A stretch of DNA of 34,431 bases from Nitrospirales bacterium (GCA_020846375.1 JADLDZ010000110.1:1-34431), one strand, 5' to 3'. Shown: positions 14,695-22,701, counted from the stretch's first letter. Notes: generated from the letters alone by a model not told the origin. Program-made: numbers and translations.

Positions 14695-15777
14695 ATGGCG
14701 ACAACAATGAAAGATTATTACCAGGTACTCGGGGTCAGCAAGGATGCTTCCCAGGACGACATCAAGAAAGCGTTCCGGAAGCTTGCGCGGAAGCACCATC
14801 CCGACCTAAACCCCAAAGACAAGGCCGCTGAAGAGAAGTTCAAGGAGGCCAATGAGGCCTACGCCGTGCTCGGCGACCCCCAAAAGAGGGCCGAATACGA
14901 CAAGGGCGGTACCACCTTCGAGCAATTCGGAGGCTACGAAAATTTCAGGGATTCCGGCGGGGGCGTCAACTTCGATTTCGGAGACATTTTCAGCGATATC
15001 TTCGGAGGGCGCCAAGCCGAAGAGCACCATTACACACGGGGCGAGGATCTCGTGATGGGTATAGAGCTCACCCTGGAGGAGGCGTTTACGGGGGTGACAA
15101 AACCGATCACCTTCACCCGCACCACCACCTGTGATGCCTGTGGCGGCAGCGGCGCGGAAACATACCAGACCTGTTCCCGCTGCAAAGGAACCGGACACAT
15201 CCAGAGCTCCCGTGGGTTCTTCAAGGTAGCCCAGCCCTGTTCTGAATGCGGCGGCACCGGACGAAAAGTCACCTCCGTGTGCAAGCGGTGCGGAGGAAGA
15301 GGGAAGAATGTCTTTACGGAAACAATGCGGGTGAAGATACCCGCCGGAGTCGACAACGGCTCCGTAGTGAAGATAAAAGGGAGGGGAAATACAGGGGTCG
15401 GGGGAGGCCCCGCCGGCAACCTGAATATCCAGATCTCCATAAAACCGCATCCCCTCTTCACCCGAAAAGGCAACGATATCAATGTACAGCTTCCGGTTAC
15501 CTTCGGCGAAGCCGCCCTCGGCGCAAAGATCGAGGTGCCTACCATTGACGGCACCGCCCTTATGAAGCTCCCCCCCGGAACACAGGGAGGACAGAAGTTC
15601 AAGCTTTCAGGGAAAGGTTTCGTCTCCCCGAAAACCAAGGGGCGGGGTGACGAATACGTGGAAATCAAGATAGCGGTTCCCAAGGACATTCCCGAACGGG
15701 CAAAGGAATCCATCCATGTCATCGAATCTCTCTACAAAGGGGACCCGCGGCGGGGAATGGGGAAGAGCAATGAGTAG
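14695..15777 (+). CDS. dnaJ: Chaperone DnaJ (Hsp40, type I)
   Basis: The 360-residue co-chaperone stimulates DnaK ATPase and delivers unfolded proteins. The J domain (about residues 5-70) has the essential HPD in RKHHPDLNP. A short Gly/Phe region follows, then four CxxCxGxG-type zinc repeats between about 146 and 202 (CDACGGSG, CSRCKGTG, CSECGGTG, CKRCGGRG), and two C-terminal substrate domains (KIPAGVDNGSVVKIKGRG and LPPGTQGGQKFKLSGKG). GAGGTGA (14684-14690) precedes ATG 14695. It heads the dnaJ-hspR-clpB operon and overlaps hspR by 8 nt. dnaK is not in this window, so this may be a second, HspR-controlled DnaJ. Confidence 0.95.
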   Translation: MATTMKDYYQVLGVSKDASQDDIKKAFRKLARKHHPDLNPKDKAAEEKFKEANEAYAVLGDPQKRAEYDKGGTTFEQFGGYENFRDSGGGVNFDFGDIFSDIFGGRQAEEHHYTRGEDLVMGIELTLEEAFTGVTKPITFTRTTTCDACGGSGAETYQTCSRCKGTGHIQSSRGFFKVAQPCSECGGTGRKVTSVCKRCGGRGKNVFTETMRVKIPAGVDNGSVVKIKGRGNTGVGGGPAGNLNIQISIKPHPLFTRKGNDINVQLPVTFGEAALGAKIEVPTIDGTALMKLPPGTQGGQKFKLSGKGFVSPKTKGRGDEYVEIKIAVPKDIPERAKESIHVIESLYKGDPRRGMGKSNE

Positions 15778-16126
15778 AAAAAAGCAGGGCAGCAGCAGCC
15801 CCCTTTATATGATCAGTGTGGCATCAAGGATCCTGGAAGTACATCCCCAGACCTTGCGGATGTACGAGAGGGAGGGTTTTGTTTCCCCCCACCGGATCAA
15901 CCGGCAGCGGCTCTACTCCGACGAGGACCTGGAGCGGCTGGACCTTGTGATACGGCTCACCAAGGAACTGGGAGTCAACAAGGCCGGGGTCGAAATTATT
16001 CTCAGAATGAGAAACCGGTTATCCCAGCTCCAGGAAGAAATGGGTGAAATTATGCGCTTCCTCGAAGAAGACGTACGACGCGACTTCGAAGAGCGCCTGA
16101 AAAAAATTCTTGGTGAGAGGGAATAG
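15770..16126 (+). CDS. hspR: MerR-family heat-shock regulator HspR
   Basis: This 118-residue protein has a MerR-type winged HTH near the start: LYMISVASRILEVHPQTLRMYEREGFVSPHRINRQRLYSDEDLERL (about residues 12-57). A coiled-coil tail follows (RNRLSQLQEEMGEIMRFLEEDVRRDFEERLKK). HPQTLRMYEREG is typical of HspR, which represses chaperone operons and uses DnaK as co-repressor in actinobacteria. Its position inside dnaJ-hspR-clpB supports the name. The start ATG 15770 overlaps the dnaJ stop and implies coupled translation. No perfect HAIR operator was seen upstream of dnaJ, so the target site here may have diverged. Confidence 0.9.
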   Translation: MSRKKQGSSSPLYMISVASRILEVHPQTLRMYEREGFVSPHRINRQRLYSDEDLERLDLVIRLTKELGVNKAGVEIILRMRNRLSQLQEEMGEIMRFLEEDVRRDFEERLKKILGERE

Positions 16127-16192
16127 AAGAAAAAGGCGGAGGTAGAGAGGCAACAAGGCACTATCTTTCGCCTGTGGCAAAGGAGGATACGA

Positions 16193-18835
16193 ATGAGACT
16201 CGACAAATTGACAGTCAAGAGCCAGGAAGCATTACAAGAGGCACAAGGGCTCGCCGGGAAAAAGGGGAACCAGCAGCTCGAGGTGGAGCACCTTCTGTAT
16301 GCGCTCCTGGAGGATGAATCGGGTATCGCCTGGCAGATTCTGCAGAGGATCGGGGTCGATATCAACAAACTGAAAGCGGATATTGATAGAGAGGTAGAAA
16401 GATTTCCAAAGGTTTCGGGGGCGACTCCCCTCGGGCAGCTCTACCTCTCTCCCCGGCTGAAGAGCGTTCTGGAGAAGGCGTATGAGGAAGCGACCCATCT
16501 GACCGACGAGTTTATCAGCGTAGAGCATCTGCTGCTCGCCATGGTGAACGTTCCGGGGCCCTCCGCGGATATCCTCAAGCGCTTCGGGGCCACTCCTGAT
16601 GCCGTGCTCGCCGCCATGCAGGAAATCCGGGGAGTGCACCGGGTGACGGACCCCGCACCGGAAGAAAAGTACCAGGCCCTTGCACGGTACGGAAAGGACC
16701 TCACCGACCTCGCCCGGAAAGGCAAGCTCGACCCGGTTATCGGGAGGGACGAGGAGATACGGAGGACGATCCAGGTGCTGTCGAGGAGGACCAAGAACAA
16801 TCCCGTGCTCATCGGTGACCCGGGCGTGGGCAAGACCGCCATGGCCGAGGGACTGGCACAGAGAATCGTGGCGGGAGACGTTCCCGAGACCCTCAGGGAC
16901 AAACGGCTGGTGTCCCTCGATATCGGGAGCATGGTGGCCGGAGCAAAGTACCGCGGCGAATTCGAGGAGAGGCTGAAAGCGGTCCTGAAAGAGATCGAGC
17001 AGTCCGAAGGAAAGGTGATCACCTTCATCGACGAACTCCATACCCTTGTGGGGGCAGGGGCAGCCGAGGGCGCGGTGGACGCCTCCAACATGCTCAAGCC
17101 CGCCCTTGCCCGTGGAGATCTGCGCTGCGTGGGTGCTACCACCGTGGACGAGTACCGGAAATACATAGAAAAAGATCCCGCACTGGAGAGGAGATTCCAG
17201 CCCGTTTACATCAAGGAGCCTTCGGTGGAGGATACCATCTCCATTCTCAGGGGCCTGAAGGAGAAGTACGAAGTGCACCACGGGGTGAAAATCAAGGATT
17301 CCGCCCTCGTCGCCGCTGCGGTGCTCTCGAACCGCTACATTACCGACCGCTTCCTCCCCGACAAGGCCATCGATCTTATCGACGAGTCGGCGGCACGGCT
17401 CAGGATGGAAATCGACAGCATGCCGGTGGAGCTCGATGAGATCGAGAGAAAGCTGCGGCAGTTCGAGATCGAAAAGCAGGCACTGCTGAAGGATGCCTCG
17501 GACGGGGCAAAGGAAAAACTGGAAAAGATAGGGCGGGAAATGACGGAACTCCAGTCCAGGAGAGACGCGCTGCGCGCCCAATGGCTCGGGGAGAAAGAGG
17601 GAATCCAGCGGATCAGGGACATCAAGGAGCAGATCGAACACACAAAAACTGAAGCAGAGGTCGCGGAAAGGGAGGGCAACCTGGGCAAGGCCGCCGAGCT
17701 CAAATACGGACGCATGCTCGAACTCCGGAACTCCCTCGACGAAGAGAACAAGAGGCTGCAGGAGACACAGTCCCGCAGGAAGATGCTGAAAGAGGAGGTC
17801 GACGAAGAGGATATTGCCGAGGTCGTCTCGAAGTGGACAGGAATCCCCGTCTCCCGGATGCTCGAATCCGAAGTGAGGAAGCTCATCGATATGGAGAGCA
17901 ATATACGGATGCGCGTGGTAGGACAGGACGAGGCGATCCGGGCGGTGGCGGATGCGATCCGGCGTGCGAGAGCCGGCCTGCAGGACCCCAACAGGCCCAT
18001 CGGCTCCTTCCTCTTTCTGGGGCCGACCGGGGTAGGGAAAACAGAGCTGGCGAAGGCCCTTGCGGAGTTCCTCTTCGATGACGAGTCAGCCATGATCCGC
18101 CTCGACATGTCGGAGTACCAGGAGCGCCATACCGTATCCCGGCTGGTGGGGGCGCCTCCGGGCTATGTGGGGTACGAAGAGGGTGGGCAGCTTACCGAGG
18201 CGGTACGGAGGAGACCATATTCCGTCATCCTCTTCGATGAGGTGGAGAAGGCGCATCCCGAGGTCTTCAACATCCTGCTGCAGCTCCTCGACGACGGCCG
18301 TCTGACCGACGGGCACGGACGCACCGTGGACTTCAGGAATGCAGTGGTCATCCTCACCTCGAATATCGGCAGCATCCATATCCAGGAGTACCTGGAGGAG
18401 AGGGCGAAGCGGCCTGTTGCGTACTGGGTGGATGCGGATAATGGACTGCGGGAGAGGGTCATGGAGGATCTGAAAAAGTTCTTCCGTCCCGAATTCCTCA
18501 ACAGGATCGACGAGACGATCATCTTCAATCCCCTGAGCGAAGCACTGCTCAAGCAGATCGTGGATATCCAGGTCTCCCGGATGAAAAAGTACCTGCAGGA
18601 CAAGAAGCTCGACATTCTCCTGACCGATGCGGCAAAGGAGCACATCGCCAGGGTGGGGTATGATCCCGTCTACGGGGCGCGTCCGCTGAAGAGGGCGATA
18701 CAGAAGGAGATCCTTAACCCCCTCGCCCTGAAGCTTCTTAACGGAACCTTCTCCGAGGGGGATACGGTCGAAGTGGATTACGAGGGGAATGCCATTACTT
18801 TCAACAAGATAGCAGTGGCTGAAATGGTATCGTAG
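16193..18835 (+). CDS. clpB: ATP-dependent disaggregase ClpB
   Basis: At 880 residues this is a full-length ClpB, the hexameric AAA+ machine that pulls proteins out of aggregates with DnaK/DnaJ. Its two Clp-N repeats span about 1-145. NBD1 has Walker A GDPGVGKTAMAEG (about 205-217) and Walker B ITFIDELHT. The long coiled-coil M domain that marks ClpB among Clp proteins covers about 405-525. NBD2 has GPTGVGKTELAKALAEF (near 608) and VILFDEVEKAHPEVF, then a C-terminal domain. There is no ClpP-binding IGF loop in evidence. A strong AAAGGAGG precedes ATG 16193; the gap to hspR is 66 bp, so it is part of the same operon. Confidence 0.97.
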   Translation: MRLDKLTVKSQEALQEAQGLAGKKGNQQLEVEHLLYALLEDESGIAWQILQRIGVDINKLKADIDREVERFPKVSGATPLGQLYLSPRLKSVLEKAYEEATHLTDEFISVEHLLLAMVNVPGPSADILKRFGATPDAVLAAMQEIRGVHRVTDPAPEEKYQALARYGKDLTDLARKGKLDPVIGRDEEIRRTIQVLSRRTKNNPVLIGDPGVGKTAMAEGLAQRIVAGDVPETLRDKRLVSLDIGSMVAGAKYRGEFEERLKAVLKEIEQSEGKVITFIDELHTLVGAGAAEGAVDASNMLKPALARGDLRCVGATTVDEYRKYIEKDPALERRFQPVYIKEPSVEDTISILRGLKEKYEVHHGVKIKDSALVAAAVLSNRYITDRFLPDKAIDLIDESAARLRMEIDSMPVELDEIERKLRQFEIEKQALLKDASDGAKEKLEKIGREMTELQSRRDALRAQWLGEKEGIQRIRDIKEQIEHTKTEAEVAEREGNLGKAAELKYGRMLELRNSLDEENKRLQETQSRRKMLKEEVDEEDIAEVVSKWTGIPVSRMLESEVRKLIDMESNIRMRVVGQDEAIRAVADAIRRARAGLQDPNRPIGSFLFLGPTGVGKTELAKALAEFLFDDESAMIRLDMSEYQERHTVSRLVGAPPGYVGYEEGGQLTEAVRRRPYSVILFDEVEKAHPEVFNILLQLLDDGRLTDGHGRTVDFRNAVVILTSNIGSIHIQEYLEERAKRPVAYWVDADNGLRERVMEDLKKFFRPEFLNRIDETIIFNPLSEALLKQIVDIQVSRMKKYLQDKKLDILLTDAAKEHIARVGYDPVYGARPLKRAIQKEILNPLALKLLNGTFSEGDTVEVDYEGNAITFNKIAVAEMVS

Positions 18836-18861
18836 GGAGCCTCCCCCTGATTGCACCCATG

Positions 18862-18905
18862 GGAGGGCGTGACAGGAGAAAATGCCCCCTCCTGCCGCGC
18901 CCTCC
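18862..18905 (+). terminator. Hairpin downstream of clpB
   Basis: GGAGGGCG (18862-18869) pairs with CGCCCTCC (18898-18905), and inside it CAGGAG (18873-18878) pairs with CTCCTG (18889-18894). The fold is strong, but no T-tract follows on the plus strand, so termination may be weak or the element may only stabilise the clpB mRNA 3' end. Confidence 0.45.
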
Positions 18906-18930
18906 TCATCGGAGAAGATAGCGTCAAAAT

Positions 18931-18960
18931 TTGACAACAGGAGCGCCTTTTTGCTATAAA
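18931..18960 (+). promoter_or_regulatory. Promoter of tRNA-Asn
   Basis: A perfect -35 TTGACA (18931-18936) is followed after 18 bp by TATAAA (18955-18960), about 20 bp before the mature tRNA 5' end. The -35 overlaps a 13-bp palindrome GTCAAAATTTGAC (18923-18935), a possible operator. Confidence 0.7.
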
Positions 18961-18979
18961 ACATAGATGTTCATTGATT

Positions 18980-19055
18980 TCCCGGGTAGCTCAGCTGGCA
19001 GAGCAGGTGGCTGTTAACCACCCTGTCGGGGGTTCGAGTCCCTCCCCGGGAGCCA
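18980..19055 (+). tRNA. tRNA-Asn(GTT)
   Basis: The 76-nt gene folds as a full cloverleaf. Acceptor stem TCCCGGG/CCCGGGA, D-arm GCTC...GAGC, anticodon stem GGTGG/CCACC with loop CTGTTAA giving anticodon GTT, T-arm with GTTCGAGT, discriminator G and an encoded CCA at 19053-19055. It decodes AAC/AAU as asparagine. Island-type genes begin directly after its 3' end, so it is the probable attachment site of an integrative element. Confidence 0.97.
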
Positions 19056-19421
19056 AAATTCAATCCGCTGATTTCAGCGGTTCTTATTTAACGCAAGACA
19101 CCGTGGGTTGATCCCCTCGGGGTCTCGTCGCTTCTGGCGTGTCCACGCCGACTTACGCCCGCCCGCACATTTACCCTGATTCTCCATTTTGAAACCCACC
19201 GCCTGGGGGGCCGGGTGCAACCCTGGGGGTTGTGCGCGTTCTCCGAAAATGTCCTTTCCGAATTCTCCCGTTCTCCGTTTTTCGAGTCGCCTTGTTTAAC
19301 AGCCCGGTTGCATCCGGGCGCCCGCTTCGACATTTTGAACTCCCCTCCGGTAAGTATCTGCCGAAAGCCGGACCAGTGGGTCCAGTGCAAGCGGATTACC
19401 AGACAGCGGAAACGGCCGTGA
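19056..19421. other. Island left edge, no recognisable gene
   Basis: This GC-rich stretch after tRNA-Asn has no credible protein and no integrase, although a tRNA-integrated element usually has one near this point. A 12-bp inverted repeat with one mismatch (CCGGGTGCAACC at 19211-19222 and GGTTGCATCCGG near 19306-19317) and a short dyad CAACCC-TGG-GGGTTG (19218-19232) are visible. They could be remains of recombinase or repressor sites, but this is speculative. Confidence 0.35.
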
Positions 19422-19520
19422 GAACGGAGACCGTTGTGGGTGCCTACGACATCGCCTTCGGGTGGTGTCGGATGGGCCGCATCTTTCCTCGATGCGCTGA
19501 TCAAACATGGTCTTGCCTAG
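19422..19520 (+). pseudogene. C-terminal fragment of an unknown protein
   Basis: An open stretch of 32 codons after a TGA ends at TAG 19518-19520, and the next gene's GTG start follows with no gap. The peptide WVPTTSPSGGVGW followed by FLDALIKHGLA looks like a real protein end. Given the genes that follow, it could be the last piece of an amidoligase, but that identity is a guess from context only. Confidence 0.3.
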
Positions 19521-19736
19521 GTGCAGGACGACAAACCCGCACAGATATCCATCTCCGCCTTGGTCTGGCAGGGCGTCGACGCGCTCCGGCTCTCGGGGTT
19601 GACCAACATGCTCGACCGGCCGGCCGGAGATCTCGGCTATCCCGACTCCGCGCGTTGGATCGAGGAGCATCCGAAGGAATACGCCGAGGGCGTATTCCGC
19701 GGGTTCATTGTCGACCCGCAGGGAGGGAAATCCTGA
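19521..19736 (+). CDS. DUF5049-like small protein
   Basis: The 71-residue product has the arrangement I associate with DUF5049: ISALVWQGVDALRLSGLTNMLDRP followed by ARWIEEHPKEYAEGVFRGF. Such short proteins occur on phages and conjugative elements beside amidotransferase and cyclotransferase genes; their role is unknown. It starts with GTG right after a TAG of an upstream fragment and its TGA overlaps the next ATG by one base, so the set is translationally coupled. The family name is from memory of the motif and has not been searched. Confidence 0.7.
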   Translation: MQDDKPAQISISALVWQGVDALRLSGLTNMLDRPAGDLGYPDSARWIEEHPKEYAEGVFRGFIVDPQGGKS

Positions 19737-20236
19737 TGTGCGGGCTCGCGGGCGTCATTTTTGGAAAGAAGCGACGGTGCGCCGAGGAGCGGGAGCACCT
19801 CGCCTGGCTCTTCACTCGCCTGTTGATATTGAGCGAGGAGCGCGGTCCCCATGCCACCGACGCGGCTTGGCTCGATATCGACAGATGCCACCGTCTCTTC
19901 AAACGCCCGGTGACGGCCGAGCGGTTTGTGAAGGAGCGGCTCCGCCGCTGCCGCGGGCAGATCACCGCCATCATCGCCTGCCGGACCGATCCGGAAACCG
20001 TCATCGTGCTCAAAGGGAACCGGCCGTTGGAAATGCGGTGGCATCCCCGCCGCAAGGCGGTCCTCTACGCGTCGGACCCGGCGTACCTCGACGCCGTGCT
20101 GGCGGAGGAACAAGGCTGGAGGGAGCTTCCGGTCCCGCCCATGAGCCTGGTGGTGTTCCGGCGCGAGGACCTGGCCGCGTATTCGGTGGAGCCCTTCGAG
20201 TTCGTCGCCCAGGAGAGAAAGGGGGCGGAACAGTGA
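19736..20236 (+). CDS. Class II glutamine amidotransferase-like protein
   Basis: The 166-residue protein begins MCGLAGVIFG, the hallmark of Ntn-type class II glutamine amidotransferases. Cys2 becomes the N-terminal nucleophile that releases ammonia from glutamine. Further on, SEERGPHATDAAWLD and CRTDPETVIVLKGNRPLEMRWH match the usual order of the fold, and VLYASDPAYLDAVL the late strand. It is short, so it is a stand-alone domain without synthase partner. GGGAGGG upstream supports ATG 19736. In known amidoligase operons this kind of protein works together with a cyclotransferase and an amidoligase; the last is absent here. Confidence 0.85.
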   Translation: MCGLAGVIFGKKRRCAEEREHLAWLFTRLLILSEERGPHATDAAWLDIDRCHRLFKRPVTAERFVKERLRRCRGQITAIIACRTDPETVIVLKGNRPLEMRWHPRRKAVLYASDPAYLDAVLAEEQGWRELPVPPMSLVVFRREDLAAYSVEPFEFVAQERKGAEQ

Positions 20237-20802
20237 CAGACACCCCAATGAACCCAGCAATGAATCCAACAGAACCCTCGAAGCCGAACACAACCGGAAT
20301 GCTGAGACTCTTCGTCTACGGCACCCTGAAGCGCGGTTTCTGGAACCACGACCGCTTTTGCCGGGGTGTCCTGACAGTAGAGGATGCAGTGGTCCGCGGC
20401 CGCCTCTTCGAGACATCCTCCGGCATCCCGGTCCTGAAGGTTCCGGAGGAGGACATCCTCGCCGTCGGGACCACCAACCCGCTCGCCGACGTGGCCACAC
20501 AATCGCACGTAACGACCCGCATGTCCAATCCCGAGCCAACCCCCGACCGGCTCCCGAAGAAGAGCACAGGCACGCCCTGGGGCCCCGTGTACGGGGAGCT
20601 TCTTGCCTTCGACGACCCCGAGACCCGCCTCCCGGCCATTGACCGGCTGGAGGGGTTCCACCCCGGCGGTCCCTGCCTCTACCGCCGCGTCCTGGTCCCT
20701 GTCCGGATAAACGGAACCGTTCTCCCGACCTGGCTCAATGCGGGTGATTGCCACATCTCCGGTAGGCTTACGTCGCTTTGTGGCTCTCGTTGGCCCAGAT
20801 AG
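20233..20802 (+). CDS. Gamma-glutamylcyclotransferase (AIG2-like)
   Basis: This approximately 189-residue protein has the AIG2/GGCT signature LFVYGTLKRGFWNH near residues 25-38, and later GPVYGELLAFDDPETRLPAIDRLEGFHPGG, with the acidic residue expected at the active site. Enzymes of this fold release 5-oxoproline from gamma-glutamyl amines or reverse such links. GTG 20233 overlaps the amidotransferase stop (GTGA) and follows AAAGGGGGCGG, so I use it; ATG 20299 is the minimal start. The end (WLNAGDCHISGRL and beyond) deviates from the usual WVY-type ending and might reflect a late frameshift. Confidence 0.82.
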   Translation: MTDTPMNPAMNPTEPSKPNTTGMLRLFVYGTLKRGFWNHDRFCRGVLTVEDAVVRGRLFETSSGIPVLKVPEEDILAVGTTNPLADVATQSHVTTRMSNPEPTPDRLPKKSTGTPWGPVYGELLAFDDPETRLPAIDRLEGFHPGGPCLYRRVLVPVRINGTVLPTWLNAGDCHISGRLTSLCGSRWPR

Positions 20803-20842
20803 CCACCGCTCGGTCAAACCCGGAGAAACTCAGGAAAACCCT

Positions 20843-20872
20843 TTGACACGCACTCCGACTTTCGTATAGTAT
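20843..20872 (+). promoter_or_regulatory. Promoter of the HTH-CARF regulator unit
   Basis: TTGACA (20843-20848) lies upstream of overlapping -10 candidates TATAGT (20865-20870, 16-bp spacer) and TAGTAT (20867-20872, 18-bp spacer). Downstream of it, GGTGC-N6-GCACC (20912-20927), nested in GCCAA...TTGGC (20904-20939), forms a dyad that could be an operator or a leader hairpin. Confidence 0.5.
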
Positions 20873-20997
20873 GTGCCAGTTTGTTCTGTTCGGACCGGAT
20901 GGAGGCCAATAGGTGCTATCCTGCACCGGGCTTTTGGCATAACCGAAGGACAGAGGTGGTCGGGATGGGACGAGACCCTGTGCGACTGGAGTCAGTG

Positions 20998-21208
20998 ATG
21001 GAAGATCGATGACTTTCCGTAGATGAGATCGCGGCCTATCTCGGCATCAAGCGGGATGCGGTCTACAAAATGGATATCTGAAAAGCAGATGCCGGCGCAC
21101 CGGTTGGGCCGCCTCTGGAAATTCCGCAAGGAAGAGGTGGACGAGTGGGTAAAGACAGGGGGAGCAGCGGAGTCCGTTTCTCAGAATTCGGATACGGGGA
21201 AGAAATGA
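20998..21208 (+). pseudogene. Excisionase/MerR-like HTH protein, broken
   Basis: Joined across two lesions, this reads as a roughly 70-residue helix-turn-helix protein of the excisionase type: LSVDEIAAYLGIKRDAVYK, WISEKQMPAHRLGRLWKF, RKEEVDEWVKTGG. The first lesion is TGA at 21010-21012 where the family has tryptophan. The second is one extra A in an AAAA run near 21068-21072 that shifts the frame just before the WIS part. The end TGA (21206-21208) overlaps the regulator's ATG, so in its intact form it was coupled to the CARF activator. It may have been an accessory DNA-binding partner of that regulator. Sequencing error could also explain both lesions. Confidence 0.8.
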
Positions 21209-22701
21209 TGAATGTTCTGCTGACATTTACAGGATTTCATGACCCTTATTTCAAGGGATTGGTTGACCAGGAGGAACAGCCTGGACCCATCCTTTCCCTC
21301 CTATCCACACGCTCTTTCGATCATATATTTCTCTTCGATACCCCAAGCACGCAGCGGGTTACCGGGGAAACAAAGGACGCTATCAAGAAGCTCCATCACA
21401 GGAGCGAGGTTCACGTTCTCGAAATCAACCTTGCCGATCCGACGAATTACCAAGAGATATTCAGGGGGCTCAAAGCTCATCTCCATCGTATCATTGAGGA
21501 TTTTGCTTCAGCACGCTTCTTTGTCGCAGTCGCGTCGGGAACGCCCCATATGCATGCCTGCTGGGTTCTCCTTACGGCCTCCGGCGAAATTCCCGCCCGC
21601 ATCCTCCATGTGCGACCACCGCATTTTGTGACAAAACAACACCCGCTCGTGACCGAGGTGGATTTGTCCTCGCATGAGTTCCCTACCGTCAGGTTCCAGG
21701 ATGTATCGATTCCTGTTGAAGAGAGCCAAGCCGATGTCGATTCCGTCAGAGTGCAGCTTGGCATTGTGGGAGATCACTCCGCGATGCAGCGTTCACTCGA
21801 GTTGGGTGCGATGCTGGCTCCATCACAGGCCCCGGTCCTCATCTTTGGCGAGACAGGGACCGGCAAGGAGCTATTCGCACGGTACATTCACCGATTGAGT
21901 GGAAGGCCGCGAGAGATCTTTGTCGCTGTAAATTGTGCAGCAATTCCAGAAGACCTTGTCGAAAGCCTGCTATTCGGTCACAAGAAAGGAGCCTTTACTG
22001 GCGCGATCAACGACCAGGTTGGGAAGTTCGATACGGCGGATAAAGGGACCCTTTTCCTTGATGAGCTCGGAGAGCTTCCCATACCCACACAGGCCAAGTT
22101 GCTGAGAGTTCTGCAAGATGGACTGGTGGAGCCGATTGGACAAGCCAAGGCGCATAAGGTTGACGTGCGGATTGTGGGTGCAACGAATCGGGACTTACGC
22201 AAGCTGGTGAGGCAAGGTAAATTCCGCGAAGATCTTTTTTATAGGCTCAACGTCGGCGAAATCAAACTTCCTCCGCTCCGTGAAAGACGCTCTGACATTC
22301 CCAAACTGGCGCTTCACATTCTCGACAGGTTGAATGGCTCTTTGCGACGACCCAAGAGGTTGTCGGCGGAAGCCTTGTCCAGGCTGCAATCTCACAACTG
22401 GGCGGGGAATGTTCGCGATTTAGAAAACGTCATCGAGAGGTCTGTTCGTCTTTGCCGCAATGATGTTTTGGACGCAGACGACCTCCTAATCACGGAACCG
22501 GTCACCTACGCGGACCCACTGGATGCACTTCCCGAGCCCTACGAGGGATTCTCATTGGATGAGTTTCTCGGGAGCGCTCGGAAGCAAATGATTCTCCGGG
22601 CGCTTGAAGCAGCCAACGGCAACCAAAGCCAAGCGGCTCGAATGCTTGGGATCACGCCGCAGGCGGTGCATAAGTTCTTGCAATCGAGACCAAAGACTTA
22701 A
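21205..22701 (+). CDS. Sigma-54 activator with N-terminal CARF-like sensor
   Basis: Residues 1 to about 170 resemble a CARF-type Rossmann sensor: MNVLLTFTGFHDPYF at the start, FDHIFLFDTPST, VHVLEINLADPTNY, and FVAVASGTPHMHACWVLL (near 104-121), which has the SGT..M loop seen in CARF domains and in RtcR. A complete enhancer-binding AAA+ domain follows: Walker A GETGTGKELFA (about 213-223), an intact GAFTGA (about 262-267), Walker B GTLFLDELGELP, and FREDLFYRLN. A Fis-type HTH closes it (NQSQAARMLGITPQAVHKFL). It should therefore sense a nucleotide-type ligand and open sigma-54 promoters. It is not an RtcR orthologue by context, since no rtcBA follows; a restriction operon does. Two ATG codons (21205, 21208) follow GGGGAAG. 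Confidence 0.88.
   Translation: MMNVLLTFTGFHDPYFKGLVDQEEQPGPILSLLSTRSFDHIFLFDTPSTQRVTGETKDAIKKLHHRSEVHVLEINLADPTNYQEIFRGLKAHLHRIIEDFASARFFVAVASGTPHMHACWVLLTASGEIPARILHVRPPHFVTKQHPLVTEVDLSSHEFPTVRFQDVSIPVEESQADVDSVRVQLGIVGDHSAMQRSLELGAMLAPSQAPVLIFGETGTGKELFARYIHRLSGRPREIFVAVNCAAIPEDLVESLLFGHKKGAFTGAINDQVGKFDTADKGTLFLDELGELPIPTQAKLLRVLQDGLVEPIGQAKAHKVDVRIVGATNRDLRKLVRQGKFREDLFYRLNVGEIKLPPLRERRSDIPKLALHILDRLNGSLRRPKRLSAEALSRLQSHNWAGNVRDLENVIERSVRLCRNDVLDADDLLITEPVTYADPLDALPEPYEGFSLDEFLGSARKQMILRALEAANGNQSQAARMLGITPQAVHKFLQSRPKT

Noticed and set aside
16232..17641. 469-residue open frame on the minus strand
   Set aside because: Antisense shadow of clpB, caused by GC-rich codon use.
18086..18964. 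292-residue open frame on the minus strand near tRNA-Asn
   Set aside because: Antisense to the clpB C-terminus; looked at as an integrase candidate, but no recombinase residues are present.
19218..19232. CAACCC-TGG-GGGTTG as a third activator site
   Set aside because: The spacing between half-sites differs from the pair at 22698-22734, and no sigma-54 promoter is nearby.
19088..19504. 138-residue minus-strand frame after tRNA-Asn as an integrase remnant
   Set aside because: No R..HxxR or tyrosine motif can be seen; composition looks random.
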